Shown here: piece after piece, positions 57,418-64,000 of the stretch
Position numbering within the stretch: the first letter of the stretch is position 1
How the letters are laid out: every line of letters starts with the position of its first letter
NCBI RefSeq assembly: GCF_000377905.1
Contig: NZ_KB898879.1
Span: forward strand, 46,044-110,043
From: Thioalkalivibrio sp. ALMg11
Lineage (GTDB): Bacteria > Pseudomonadota > Gammaproteobacteria > Ectothiorhodospirales > Ectothiorhodospiraceae
Direction: 5' to 3'
DNA: 64,000 bases
The notes under the pieces: model-generated
Told to the model about the DNA's origin: nothing
Databases searched by the model: none
What the model saw: only the letters and a program-made list of their open reading frames with translations
Made by a program: the position numbers and the translations under genes

Positions 57418-57873
57418 ATGCCACGGAAGGCACAAGGGCATCGCCTGCGAAGCGGCCGGTTCAGCGAGCCGGGGCGCATCTACCTCGTCACAACGGTGTG
57501 TGCGCGCCGGCGGCGATGGTTCGCAGATTTTGCCCGGGCCCGTTGCTGTGTACAGTCTTTGCGAGAGGTTGAAGATCTCGTCACGACTTTATGCTTCGTG
57601 GTCATGCCGGACCACCTGCACTGGCTGTTGCAACTGGACCACGGCGAACTCCCGGTGGCGGTACAAAAGGTCAAGGCAAACACCACCCGCCGCATTGGAC
57701 GCCTCGAGGGCACGCGATGCCACATCTGGCAGAAGGGCTTCCACGATCGCGCATTGCGCCGGGAAGAGGATCTCCCGGCAGTCGCCCTCTATGTGGTCGC
57801 CAACCCGCTAAGAGCGGGACTGGTTCACAACCTGGGTGATTATCCGCTGTGGGATGCCATCTGGCTGGAATGA
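57418..57873 (+). CDS. REP-associated tyrosine transposase (RAYT), second copy
   Basis: A 151-residue Y1/HUH protein of a different RAYT subgroup from the one at 38.2 kb. The HUH-like motif is in CFVVMPDHLHWLLQLDHG and the tyrosine in LPAVALYVVANPLRAGL. GAAGGAGG lies just upstream of the ATG. Inverted REP elements of a distinct family (GTAGGAGCCGCC...GGCGGCGAAGCCCCTGCC) lie on both sides, as expected for a RAYT with its substrates. Confidence 0.92.
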   Translation: MPRKAQGHRLRSGRFSEPGRIYLVTTVCARRRRWFADFARARCCVQSLREVEDLVTTLCFVVMPDHLHWLLQLDHGELPVAVQKVKANTTRRIGRLEGTRCHIWQKGFHDRALRREEDLPAVALYVVANPLRAGLVHNLGDYPLWDAIWLE

Positions 57874-57889
57874 GTGGTTGAATCAGCCC

Positions 57890-57986
57890 TGGCAGGGGCT
57901 TCGCCGCCAAGGCGGCTCCTACGGGCCACCCCTGTGCACGAACACCGCCCCTGTAGGAGCCTGCTCGCAGGCGAACGCCCTTGCCA
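57890..57986. repeat. REP elements downstream of the second RAYT
   Basis: GGCAGGGGCTTCGCCGCCAA then GGCGGCTCCTAC (57890-57918) and CTGTAGGAGCCTGCTCGCAG then GCGAACGCCCTTGCCAG (57950-57986). These are inverted relative to the copies upstream of the gene. The remainder up to 58164 shows no gene. Confidence 0.85.
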
Positions 57987-58164
57987 GCATGGAATGATGA
58001 CAACCCCTTCGGCGATGAGTGCATTTTTATGACGGTTTGCTTATGCTCCGCTCGCCGCGATGGAGAGCGGCAGCGTCCGGCACATACACTTGCTGTAGTG
58101 TAATTCAGGCGGTTTTTGTGGACGGGAGAGTTGGGCGAGACATGCCGGAACGGTGTTGCAGATC

Positions 58165-60066
58165 ATGCTGAGAAGGGGCCTGGAAAGCCTGTTCAAGCTG
58201 CCGCGCTCGAAGAAGCGCTGGCTGATGGTGCTGGCGGATATCGTCATGCTGCCGTTGGCGTTGTGGTCCGGCTTTGCGATCCGTCTGGCCGAGCCGTTCC
58301 CGCCGATCATGTTCGAGACCTGGTGGCTGTTCCCGCTGGTGGTGCTGATTGGTATCCCGCTGTTCGTGAGGCTGGGGCTTTATCGGGCCGTGGTGCGGTT
58401 CATGGGGGCGCGCACCATCTGGGCCGTGGGTTCCGGAGTGGTGATTCTGGCACTAGCGCTGTGGGCTGCGGCAAACCTGGCGCAGGTCGAAGGCTTCCCG
58501 CGTTCGGTGCCGATCAATTTCGCGATCGTTGCCTTTATCTATGTTGGCGGCAGCCGGTTCCTGGTGCGCACGTGGTATCGCTCCATCATCGAGGCGGCGG
58601 CGGGTGCGGAGCCGGTGGTGGTGTTCGGGGCGGGCGAGGCCGGCGTGCAGCTCCTGTCGGGGCTCAAGGCCGGGGGCCGCTTTCGGGTGGTCGCGTTCGT
58701 GGACGAGGACCGCAGTCTGCAGGGTAGTTCGATCGACGGGATCCCCGTCCACAGACCGGAGCGCCTGGAGCGCCTTGTGTCGCGTTTCCGGGTCAGACGG
58801 ATGCTGCTGGCCATTCCGTCCGCGACGCGCCAGGAACGCCGACGCATCCTGGAACAGCTGGAACCGCTCCCGGTGTACGTGCAGACGGTCCCGTCGATGG
58901 AGGCGGTGGTCTCCGGGCATGCGAGCCTCGAACAGTTGGAAGATGTGGACATCGCCGATCTGCTCGGGCGCGACCCGGTGCCCCCGGACCCCGAGCTGCT
59001 GACCTGCAGCGTGCGTGGGCGGGTGGTGATGGTGACCGGCGCGGGCGGCTCCATTGGCTCCGAGCTGTGCCGGCGCATCATCCGCCTGGAGCCGGCCGCG
59101 CTGATCCTGTTCGAGCGCAACGAGTTCGCGCTCTACAGCATCGAGCGCGAGCTGCAGGAGTACTCGGCGCAACTGGAGCAATGCCCGGCCATCCACGCCG
59201 TGCTGGGCTCGGTGGCCAACGCCCGCCGTGTGGCCTCTGTGCTGGGGGCGCATGGCGTGCAGACGCTCTACCACGCAGCGGCCTACAAGCATGTGCCGAT
59301 CGTCGAGGCCAACCTGATCGAGGGCGTGCGCAACAACGTCTTTGGGACCGCCGTCCTGGCGGAGGCGGCGCTGAACGCGGGCGTGGACCGCTTTATCCTG
59401 ATCTCCACCGACAAGGCGGTGCGCCCCACCAACGTGATGGGCGCCACCAAGCGCCTGGCCGAGATGGTCCTGCAGGACCGCGCCCGCGAGCAGCGCGGTA
59501 CGATCTTCAGCATGGTGCGCTTTGGCAACGTGCTGGGATCGTCCGGCTCCGTGGTGCCGCTGTTCCACCAGCAGATCCGCGATGGAGGCCCGGTGACGGT
59601 GACCCACCCGGAGATTACGCGTTACTTCATGTCCATCCCCGAGGCGGCCGAACTGGTGATCCAGGCCGGCGCCATGGCCGAGGGAGGCGAGGTCTACGTC
59701 CTCGACATGGGCGAGCCAGTACGCATCGTGGATCTGGCGCGGCGCATGATCCACCTGCACGGGCGCCAGGTGAAGGAAGACGGCGTGCCCGACGACGGCG
59801 TGGAGATCGTGTTCACCGGCCTGCGTCCGGGCGAGAAGCTCTACGAGGAGCTGCTGATCGGCGATAACGTCCAGACCACGGGGCATGCCCGGATCATGCG
59901 CGCACGCGAGGACTGCGTATCGGCGCAGGACCTGCACACCGCCCTGCAGCAACTGGACCGGGCCGACCGCGAGATGGATGCCGAAAGTGCCTGCCACACC
60001 ATCCGCGAGGTGGTGCCCGAATACGCCCCGGTTGACCATCCGCCTCAGACGCGCGCAGCTGTGTAG
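58165..60066 (+). CDS. Nucleoside-diphosphate-sugar epimerase/dehydratase, CapD/WbpM/PglF type
   Basis: A 633-residue membrane enzyme. Four helices lie in the first ~125 residues. A first nucleotide-binding fold follows (VVVFGAGEAGVQLLSGLKAG), then an extended SDR domain with VTGAGGSIGSELCRRI, AAAYKHVPIVEAN and the STDKAVRPTNVMGATKRLAE catalytic segment, in which the usual tyrosine is replaced by methionine as in this family. It converts UDP-GlcNAc to a 4-keto-6-deoxy sugar for surface glycans or glycoproteins. ATG at 58165 chosen over TTG at 58153. Confidence 0.9.
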   Translation: MLRRGLESLFKLPRSKKRWLMVLADIVMLPLALWSGFAIRLAEPFPPIMFETWWLFPLVVLIGIPLFVRLGLYRAVVRFMGARTIWAVGSGVVILALALWAAANLAQVEGFPRSVPINFAIVAFIYVGGSRFLVRTWYRSIIEAAAGAEPVVVFGAGEAGVQLLSGLKAGGRFRVVAFVDEDRSLQGSSIDGIPVHRPERLERLVSRFRVRRMLLAIPSATRQERRRILEQLEPLPVYVQTVPSMEAVVSGHASLEQLEDVDIADLLGRDPVPPDPELLTCSVRGRVVMVTGAGGSIGSELCRRIIRLEPAALILFERNEFALYSIERELQEYSAQLEQCPAIHAVLGSVANARRVASVLGAHGVQTLYHAAAYKHVPIVEANLIEGVRNNVFGTAVLAEAALNAGVDRFILISTDKAVRPTNVMGATKRLAEMVLQDRAREQRGTIFSMVRFGNVLGSSGSVVPLFHQQIRDGGPVTVTHPEITRYFMSIPEAAELVIQAGAMAEGGEVYVLDMGEPVRIVDLARRMIHLHGRQVKEDGVPDDGVEIVFTGLRPGEKLYEELLIGDNVQTTGHARIMRAREDCVSAQDLHTALQQLDRADREMDAESACHTIREVVPEYAPVDHPPQTRAAV

Positions 60067-60235
60067 CGAGGCCGTTAGCTCGCCGTGCTCGCGGCCCTCA
60101 CTGAAAGGCTGATGGTTGGGTATCCTTCGGTCTTGTAAGAGTGGGCCCGATGGCACCACAGCCGCTTTCAAAGGCCGGCCATGACCGTCACTCGGGCCGG
60201 CGATCGACAACGCAGAAAACACGAAGGACCCAGGG

Positions 60236-61402
60236 ATGAAAATTGCAGTCGCCGGAACCGGCTACGTCGGGCTCTCCAACGCCGTCCTGCTTGCGCAGAA
60301 CCACGAGGTCGTCGCGCTCGACGTGTTGCCGGAGAAGGTCGACCAGATCAACCGCAAGCACTCCCCGATCATCGATGTCGAGATCCAGGACTTCCTGGAG
60401 AACCGCGCGCTGAACCTCAAGGCCACGCTGGACAAGCAGGAGGCCTACGCGGACGCGGACTTCGTGATCATCGCCACGCCCACGGACTACGACCCGCAGA
60501 CCAACTACTTCAACACCTCCACGGTGGAGTCGGTCATCCGCGACGTGCTGGCGATCAACCCGCACGCGGTGATGGTTATCAAGTCCACCGTGCCGGTCGG
60601 CTACACGCGCGAGATCAAGGCGCAGCTGGAGACCGACAACATCCTGTTCTCGCCGGAGTTCCTGCGCGAGGGCCGGGCGCTGCACGACAACCTGTACCCG
60701 TCGCGCATTATCGTGGGCGAGCAGTCCGAACGCGCGGAGACCTTCGCCGGCCTGCTGGCCGAAGGCGCGGCCGCCGAGGACGTCCCGATCCTGTTCACCA
60801 GCCCCACCGAGGCCGAGGCGATCAAGCTGTTCGCCAACACCTACCTGGCCATGCGCGTGGCGTACTTCAACGAGCTGGACACCTACTCCGAGACCCACGG
60901 CCTGGATACCCGGCAGATCATCGACGGCGTCTGCCTGGACCCGCGCATTGGCAGCCACTACAACAACCCGTCCTTCGGCTACGGCGGCTACTGCCTGCCG
61001 AAAGACACCAAGCAGCTGCTGGCCAACTACCACGAAGTGCCCAACAACCTGATCAACGCCATCGTGGATGCCAACCGCACCCGCAAGGAGTTCGTGGCCG
61101 ACGCCATCATCCGGCGCAACCCCAAGGTGGTCGGCATCTATCGCCTGGTCATGAAAAGCGGCTCCGACAACTTCCGAGCCTCCGCCATCCAGGGCGTGAT
61201 GAAACGCATCAAGGCCAAGGGCATCGAAGTCGTCGTCTACGAGCCGGAACTCCCGGAGGACGAGTTCTACCGCTCCCGCGTCATCCGCGACCTGGACGAG
61301 TTCAAGCGGATCAGCGACGTGATCGTCGCCAACCGCATCCACGAAGACATCCGCGACCAGTCCGACAAGATCTACACCCGCGACCTCTTCAACAACGACT
61401 GA
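60236..61402 (+). CDS. ugd: UDP-glucose 6-dehydrogenase
   Basis: A 388-residue UDP-sugar dehydrogenase. It has the N-terminal NAD motif [29 protein letters not shown], the [12 protein letters not shown] region, and the catalytic cysteine in [19 protein letters not shown]. It oxidises UDP-glucose to UDP-glucuronate for exopolysaccharide or lipopolysaccharide. The short form (388 aa) is like E. coli Ugd. AAGGA lies upstream of the ATG. It is about 170 bases after the CapD-like gene and is probably functionally linked. Confidence 0.95.
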   Translation: MKIAVAGTGYVGLSNAVLLAQNHEVVALDVLPEKVDQINRKHSPIIDVEIQDFLENRALNLKATLDKQEAYADADFVIIATPTDYDPQTNYFNTSTVESVIRDVLAINPHAVMVIKSTVPVGYTREIKAQLETDNILFSPEFLREGRALHDNLYPSRIIVGEQSERAETFAGLLAEGAAAEDVPILFTSPTEAEAIKLFANTYLAMRVAYFNELDTYSETHGLDTRQIIDGVCLDPRIGSHYNNPSFGYGGYCLPKDTKQLLANYHEVPNNLINAIVDANRTRKEFVADAIIRRNPKVVGIYRLVMKSGSDNFRASAIQGVMKRIKAKGIEVVVYEPELPEDEFYRSRVIRDLDEFKRISDVIVANRIHEDIRDQSDKIYTRDLFNND

Positions 61403-61420
61403 CCAAAACCACCCCGTCCC

Positions 61421-61853
61421 TGTAGGAGCCCAGCCCCCTGGGCGATGGGCCTATCCAACGCCCCAATCGCCGAGAGGCTCGGCTCCTACAGGTCCCGGGG
61501 CCATAGCGTATGTAGGAGCCCAGCCCCCTGGGCGATAGGGCCTATCCAACGCCCCAATCGCCAAGGGGCTCGGCTCCTACGAGTCCCGGGGCCATAGCGG
61601 ATGTAGGAGCCCGGCCCCCTGGGCGATGGGCCTATCCAATGCCCCAATCGCCGAGGGGCTCGGCTCCTACGAGTCCCGGGGCCATAGCGGATGTAGGAGC
61701 CCAGCCCCCTGGGCGATAGGGCCTATCCAATGCCCCCGTCGCCGAGGGGCTCGGCTCCACGGTTCCCGGAACCATCTCGGATGTAGGAGGACAGCCTCTG
61801 GCCGATGGGGCCTAACCGACGCCCCAATCGCCGAGAGGGCTCGGCTCCTACAG
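61421..61853. repeat. Five-unit tandem array of a 90-bp palindromic element
   Basis: Units begin at 61421, 61511, 61602, 61692 and 61782 (period 90-91). Each starts TGTAGGAGCCCAGCCCCCTG and ends near GGCTCGGCTCCTAC, so the ends TGTAGGAGCC and GGCTCCTACA pair. Inner GGGCGAT and ATCGCC words also pair. The units are joined by a conserved linker GTCCCGGGGCCATAGCG. The last unit is the most diverged. A solitary half-copy lies at about 30155-30180. Confidence 0.9.
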
Positions 61854-61904
61854 TTAAAGGCTAGCTGCGCCGACCCTTCGATACGGCCTTCCGGTCGAAG
61901 TGCA

Positions 61905-62075
61905 CCCACCATGCCCGTCATCCCGGCCGAAGCGAAGCGTAGAGCCGGGATCTCCCACGGTGGGGTCGCCCGAACGTGCGAGATCCCGGATAACCGCTGC
62001 GCGGTTTCCGGGATGACGGTGGGGTGGGGCGCCTTCCAGCATGACGGTGGGGTGGTGCGGTTTCCGGGATGACGA
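61905..62075 (+). repeat. Dispersed repeat, left copy flanking a TA module
   Basis: About 140 bases: CCCGTCATCCCGGCC, then AGCGAAGCGTAGAGCCGGGA, CGCCCGAACGTGCGAGATCC and GCTGCGCGGTTTCCGGGATG. It recurs almost unchanged in the same orientation at 62871-62998, on the other side of the TA pair. Confidence 0.85.
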
Positions 62076-62177
62076 GGGGGCGCATGATCGCGCGTGCCGC
62101 CGTGTGTTTTTGGTCCGGAGGTGATCGTGCCGTACAATGCTTCGATCTCTGCCATACAGTCCTGGGAGGCAGGTCGC

Positions 62178-62423
62178 ATGGAACACGAAACGACCAAGGT
62201 CACCGTCCGCTTGCCTAAGCAGGACGTCGAGTTCGCGAAGGCCTATGCCAAAGCGCATGGGATCACCATGACCGAAGTGATCGACCGTCACCTGCGCCGT
62301 CTTCGGGCGCTCGAGCGCCATGCACCCAGTGCAGAGTTGGACGCGATTACCGGGCTTCTCCCTCCTGACCTGGACGCGGAACAGGCGTACCGCGACCATC
62401 TGCTGGAAAAGCACCGCTCGTGA
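62178..62423 (+). CDS. Ribbon-helix-helix type antitoxin
   Basis: An 81-residue antitoxin. TKVTVRLPKQDVEFAKAYAK then GITMTEVIDRHLRRL is a ribbon-helix-helix/CopG-like fold. The acidic C-terminus likely wraps the toxin. GGGAGG lies 8 bases before the ATG at 62178. Its stop overlaps the toxin start (GTGA). No strong operator palindrome was picked out in the upstream repeat. Confidence 0.85.
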   Translation: MEHETTKVTVRLPKQDVEFAKAYAKAHGITMTEVIDRHLRRLRALERHAPSAELDAITGLLPPDLDAEQAYRDHLLEKHRS

Positions 62424-62821
62424 TCATGCTCGACCTCAATGTCCTGCTGGACGTGCTGCAAAAGCGGGAGCCGCACTACCGAGTATCGGCAGCGGTACTG
62501 GAGCAGGTGATTCACGGTGAAGGGCCAGGAGCCCTGAGTGCTCATGCGGCCAGCACCATCTATTACCTAGTGGGGAGGTATGTCGGCCGCGCCGCCGCCG
62601 AACAGGCACTAGGGTGGCTTCTCAAGAATCTTCACGTGTGTTCGGTGGGGCGCGACGAACTCGAACGGGCGCGTTCTCTCGGTTGGTCGGATTCCGAAGA
62701 CGCGGTGGTGGCAGCTGCCGCTGAACGTGCCGCCTGCTCCTGCATCGTCACGCGCAACGTCAAAGGTTTCGCAGCCTCGCCCGTGCCTGCTCTCACGCCA
62801 CAGGAGTTCCTCCTGCGCTAA
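62420..62821 (+). CDS. PIN-domain toxin
   Basis: A 133-residue PIN ribonuclease-like toxin: MIMLDLNVLLDVLQKREPHY with the first acidic residue, then SDSEDAVVAAAAERAACSCIVTRNVKGFAAS (in pieces), the typical PIN C-terminal half. It starts at a GTG overlapping the antitoxin stop. With its antitoxin it forms a complete module between two direct copies of a dispersed repeat. Confidence 0.87.
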   Translation: MIMLDLNVLLDVLQKREPHYRVSAAVLEQVIHGEGPGALSAHAASTIYYLVGRYVGRAAAEQALGWLLKNLHVCSVGRDELERARSLGWSDSEDAVVAAAAERAACSCIVTRNVKGFAASPVPALTPQEFLLR

Positions 62822-62870
62822 ACATCGTCCCGGCCGTACGCTACCCCGGCCCGTCATCCCGACCGTAGCT

Positions 62871-62998
62871 CACCCACCACCCCCGTCATCCCGGCCGCAG
62901 CGAAGCGTAGAGCCGGGATCTCCAGCGGCGGGGGCGCCCGAACGTGCGAGATCCCGGATAATCGCTGCGCGGTTTCCGGGATGACGGTGGGATGGTGC
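62871..62998 (+). repeat. Dispersed repeat, right copy flanking the TA module
   Basis: CCCGTCATCCCGGCC, then AGCGAAGCGTAGAGCCGGGA, CGCCCGAACGTGCGAGATCC and CGCTGCGCGGTTTCCGGGAT. Same orientation as the 61905-62075 copy, with a few substitutions. Confidence 0.85.
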
Positions 62999-63079
62999 GG
63001 TTTCCGGGGTGGCGGTGGTTGGGGCGGTTTCCGGGGTGGCGGTGGTTGGGGCGGTTTCCGGGGTGGCGGTGGTTGGGAC
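62996..63079. repeat. 27-bp minisatellite, about three copies
   Basis: GCGGTTTCCGGGGTGGCGGT plus GGTTGGG repeated three times in tandem (62997-63077), ending in a diverged piece. The first half of the unit equals the tail of the neighbouring dispersed repeat, from which the array may have grown. Confidence 0.85.
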
Positions 63080-63188
63080 AGTTTTGCGGGATGACGGAAC
63101 TCGGGGAAGTGCGGAGCTCGGAGTGACGAGGCCGGGCACGGTTGCGGGGTCGACCAGGGACAGCGCGCAAGCGCAACCCGGAACACCC

Positions 63189-63225
63189 TGTGGGAGCGAG
63201 CTTGCTCGCGAAGCCCCCGCCAAAG
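63189..63225. repeat. REP element of the GTGGGAGCGAGC family
   Basis: CTGTGGGAGCGAGCTTGCTC then GCGAAGCCCCCGCC. The remaining sequence between 62822 and 63340 shows no gene. Confidence 0.75.
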
Positions 63226-63340
63226 TGCCCCAGCCCAAGCGCCTATCCTGTCCCCGAGCGGATCGTTCGCCAGGCTGTCCAAAGGCAGCCACGCTGCATG
63301 CCTTGAGTTGCGTCGCCACCACGAGATCGGGTTGACCGGG

Positions 63341-63368
63341 TGCTATAATAAGTACCGAAATCAGTACT
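63341..63368 (+). promoter_or_regulatory. Extended -10 promoter and operator of the phd-type antitoxin
   Basis: TGCTATAAT (63341-63349) is a consensus extended -10. It is followed by the inverted repeat AGTA-N10-TACT (63351-63368), a likely autorepression site, 11 bases before the antitoxin ATG. Confidence 0.6.
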
Positions 63369-63378
63369 GGGAGCGCCC

Positions 63379-63654
63379 ATGCACAACGTAATTTCGGCAC
63401 AGGAGATCAAGCGTCGCGGTATAAGCGCGGTCGATCGGGCATTGGAGAAGGGGCCGGTGCACGTCATCCAGCGCAATCGTCCCCGGTACGTCATCTTGAG
63501 CGAGGAGTCCTACCAGCGTCTGTCCGCGGGAGCGGGGGCCCAGGCCCACTTGTGGAGCCGATTGATGGAAGAGGATCTCCCGGTCGTCGCGCCCCGGAGT
63601 CGTGGCGAACTCGATCAGGAACTGCACTCGGAACGCGAAGCCTGGTCCGATTGA
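63379..63654 (+). CDS. Antitoxin, Phd/YefM family (orphaned)
   Basis: A 91-residue antitoxin. The N-terminal VISAQEIKRRGISAVDRALE and HVIQRNRPRYVILSEESYQRL form the Phd fold, and the C-terminus is charged. GGGAG precedes the ATG. The partner toxin, which starts at the overlapping TGATG, is truncated after about 22 native residues by an insertion sequence, so this antitoxin appears orphaned. Confidence 0.87.
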   Translation: MHNVISAQEIKRRGISAVDRALEKGPVHVIQRNRPRYVILSEESYQRLSAGAGAQAHLWSRLMEEDLPVVAPRSRGELDQELHSEREAWSD

Positions 63655-63746
63655 TGCTGGTTTTTCTAGATGCCAGCGCCGTCATCTACCTGCTGGAGGG
63701 GGATGAGCCGACCCGGCAAGGAGTTATTGTCAATTCTGGTGTATGA
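63654..63746 (+). pseudogene. PIN-domain toxin truncated by an IS element
   Basis: Only 30 codons remain: MLVFLDASAVIYLLEGDEPT then RQGVIVNSGV and stop. The first ~22 residues are the beta-strand with the first catalytic aspartate of a VapC PIN domain. The remainder reads into the end of an IS256-family element. The rest of the gene is not visible in the window. Confidence 0.8.
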
Positions 63747-64000
63747 GCACTGAGAGTCAGGCGGCGCTCCGGTCGGTGTTGGATGGCTCGGTTTGCTCGA
63801 CGCCATCGATGAACTGAACCCCGCGCTCGAGCTTGTCGAGCCACTCGTAACCCCGGAGTCGGCGCCAGCGCTTCTGGGCGCTCTGGCCGAGCTTGAACGT
63901 CAGGCTCAGGATGGTGTTGCGGGTCACGCAACCGCGGGTCTTGGCAGTGCGCAGGCGCACGGTGGCGAACGTCGATTCGATCGGGTTGGTCGTCCGGATC
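63724..64000 (-). mobile_element. IS256-family insertion sequence, partial
   Basis: The element's end lies at about 63722-63735 within the PIN gene and it continues past the window end. Evidence is the transposase C-terminus on the minus strand. The exact terminal inverted repeat and target duplication cannot be fixed with only one end in view. Confidence 0.75.
63757..64000 (-). CDS. IS256-family transposase, C-terminal fragment
   Basis: The frame is open to the window edge and encodes the last ~81 residues. IRTTNPIESTFATVRLRTAK then GCVTRNTILSLTFKLGQSAQ and KRWRRLRGYEWLDKLERGVQ (in pieces) are the mutator/IS256 DDE transposase C-terminus: the NPIES motif, T(K)G, then FKL-xx-A-x-xx-WRR. The catalytic residues lie outside the window. 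Confidence 0.9.
   Translation of the reverse strand, partial: IRTTNPIESTFATVRLRTAKTRGCVTRNTILSLTFKLGQSAQKRWRRLRGYEWLDKLERGVQFIDGVEQTEPSNTDRSAA

Noticed and set aside
61421..61853. CRISPR array
   Set aside because: The repeat period is regular but whole 90-bp units including the 'spacers' are nearly identical and palindromic, and there are no cas genes; it is a REP-type array.
62996..63079. Proline-rich repeat protein on the minus strand
   Set aside because: The frame is created by the 27-bp minisatellite and has no start signal or conserved partner.

Overview
The window is high-GC DNA with the gene content and order of a gammaproteobacterium: yceD-rpmF-plsX-fabH, smc-zipA-ligA, uvrC-pgsA and argD-argF. 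A two-gene biotin-dependent carboxylase, a tetrameric voltage-gated cation channel homologue, a DASS (Na+-coupled) transporter and many REP-like repeats fit an Ectothiorhodospiraceae/Thioalkalivibrio-like bacterium. That taxonomic guess is inference; no rRNA is present.

Layout. 1-2.9 kb: tail of leuA, a VapBC-type toxin-antitoxin (TA) pair with a palindromic operator, an ion channel with an unusual selectivity filter, and a methyltransferase. 2.9-6.8 kb (minus strand): biotin carboxylase, carboxyltransferase/biotinyl subunit, and a Maf pyrophosphatase. 6.9-11 kb: yceD-rpmF-plsX-fabH behind a good sigma70 promoter, then a CYTH triphosphatase and a family-5 uracil-DNA glycosylase. 11.3-18.3 kb: uvrC, pgsA, a PAS-PAS-GGDEF protein, tRNA-Gly(GCC), tRNA-Cys(GCA) and a periplasmic-sensor PAS-GGDEF-EAL protein.

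18.3-30 kb is a lower-GC surface-glycan/type IV pilin island. It starts with a pilin gene carrying a one-base frameshift. Next come a flippase, a nitroreductase-like protein and a polysaccharide pyruvyl transferase on the plus strand, then GT4, methyltransferase, GT4, GT2 and a large membrane GT-C-like/TPR protein on the minus strand. It ends with an intact pilA that has a sigma54 promoter. The order pilA, GT-C-TPR protein, polyprenyl-phosphate-sugar-synthase-like GT2 suggests a dedicated pilin O-glycosylation system, and is the most interesting functional proposal here.

30.3-38 kb: two tandem mgtE genes, then an ABC exporter operon (ATPase, FtsX-like permease, CrtC/AttH-like lipoprotein) whose last gene carries a REP block in its 5' coding end. 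38-39.6 kb: a REP-associated tyrosine transposase (RAYT) and an exact 230-bp tandem triplication joining its 3' end to the 3' end of a small gene. 39.8-50.2 kb: msrPQ, argF/argD, sodB, a DASS transporter, a chemoreceptor with a sigma28 promoter, an FGGY kinase and queF. 50.3-57.2 kb: smc-zipA-ligA. 57.4 kb: a second RAYT with its own REP family. 58.1-61.4 kb: a CapD/WbpM-like epimerase/dehydratase and UDP-glucose dehydrogenase, which feed sugar nucleotides to surface glycans.

61.4-64 kb is accessory DNA. It holds a five-unit 90-bp palindromic array, a TA pair flanked by direct copies of a dispersed repeat, a 27-bp minisatellite, and an antitoxin whose PIN toxin is cut off by an IS256-family element running out of the window. 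At least seven palindromic repeat families are scattered through the intergenic spaces.
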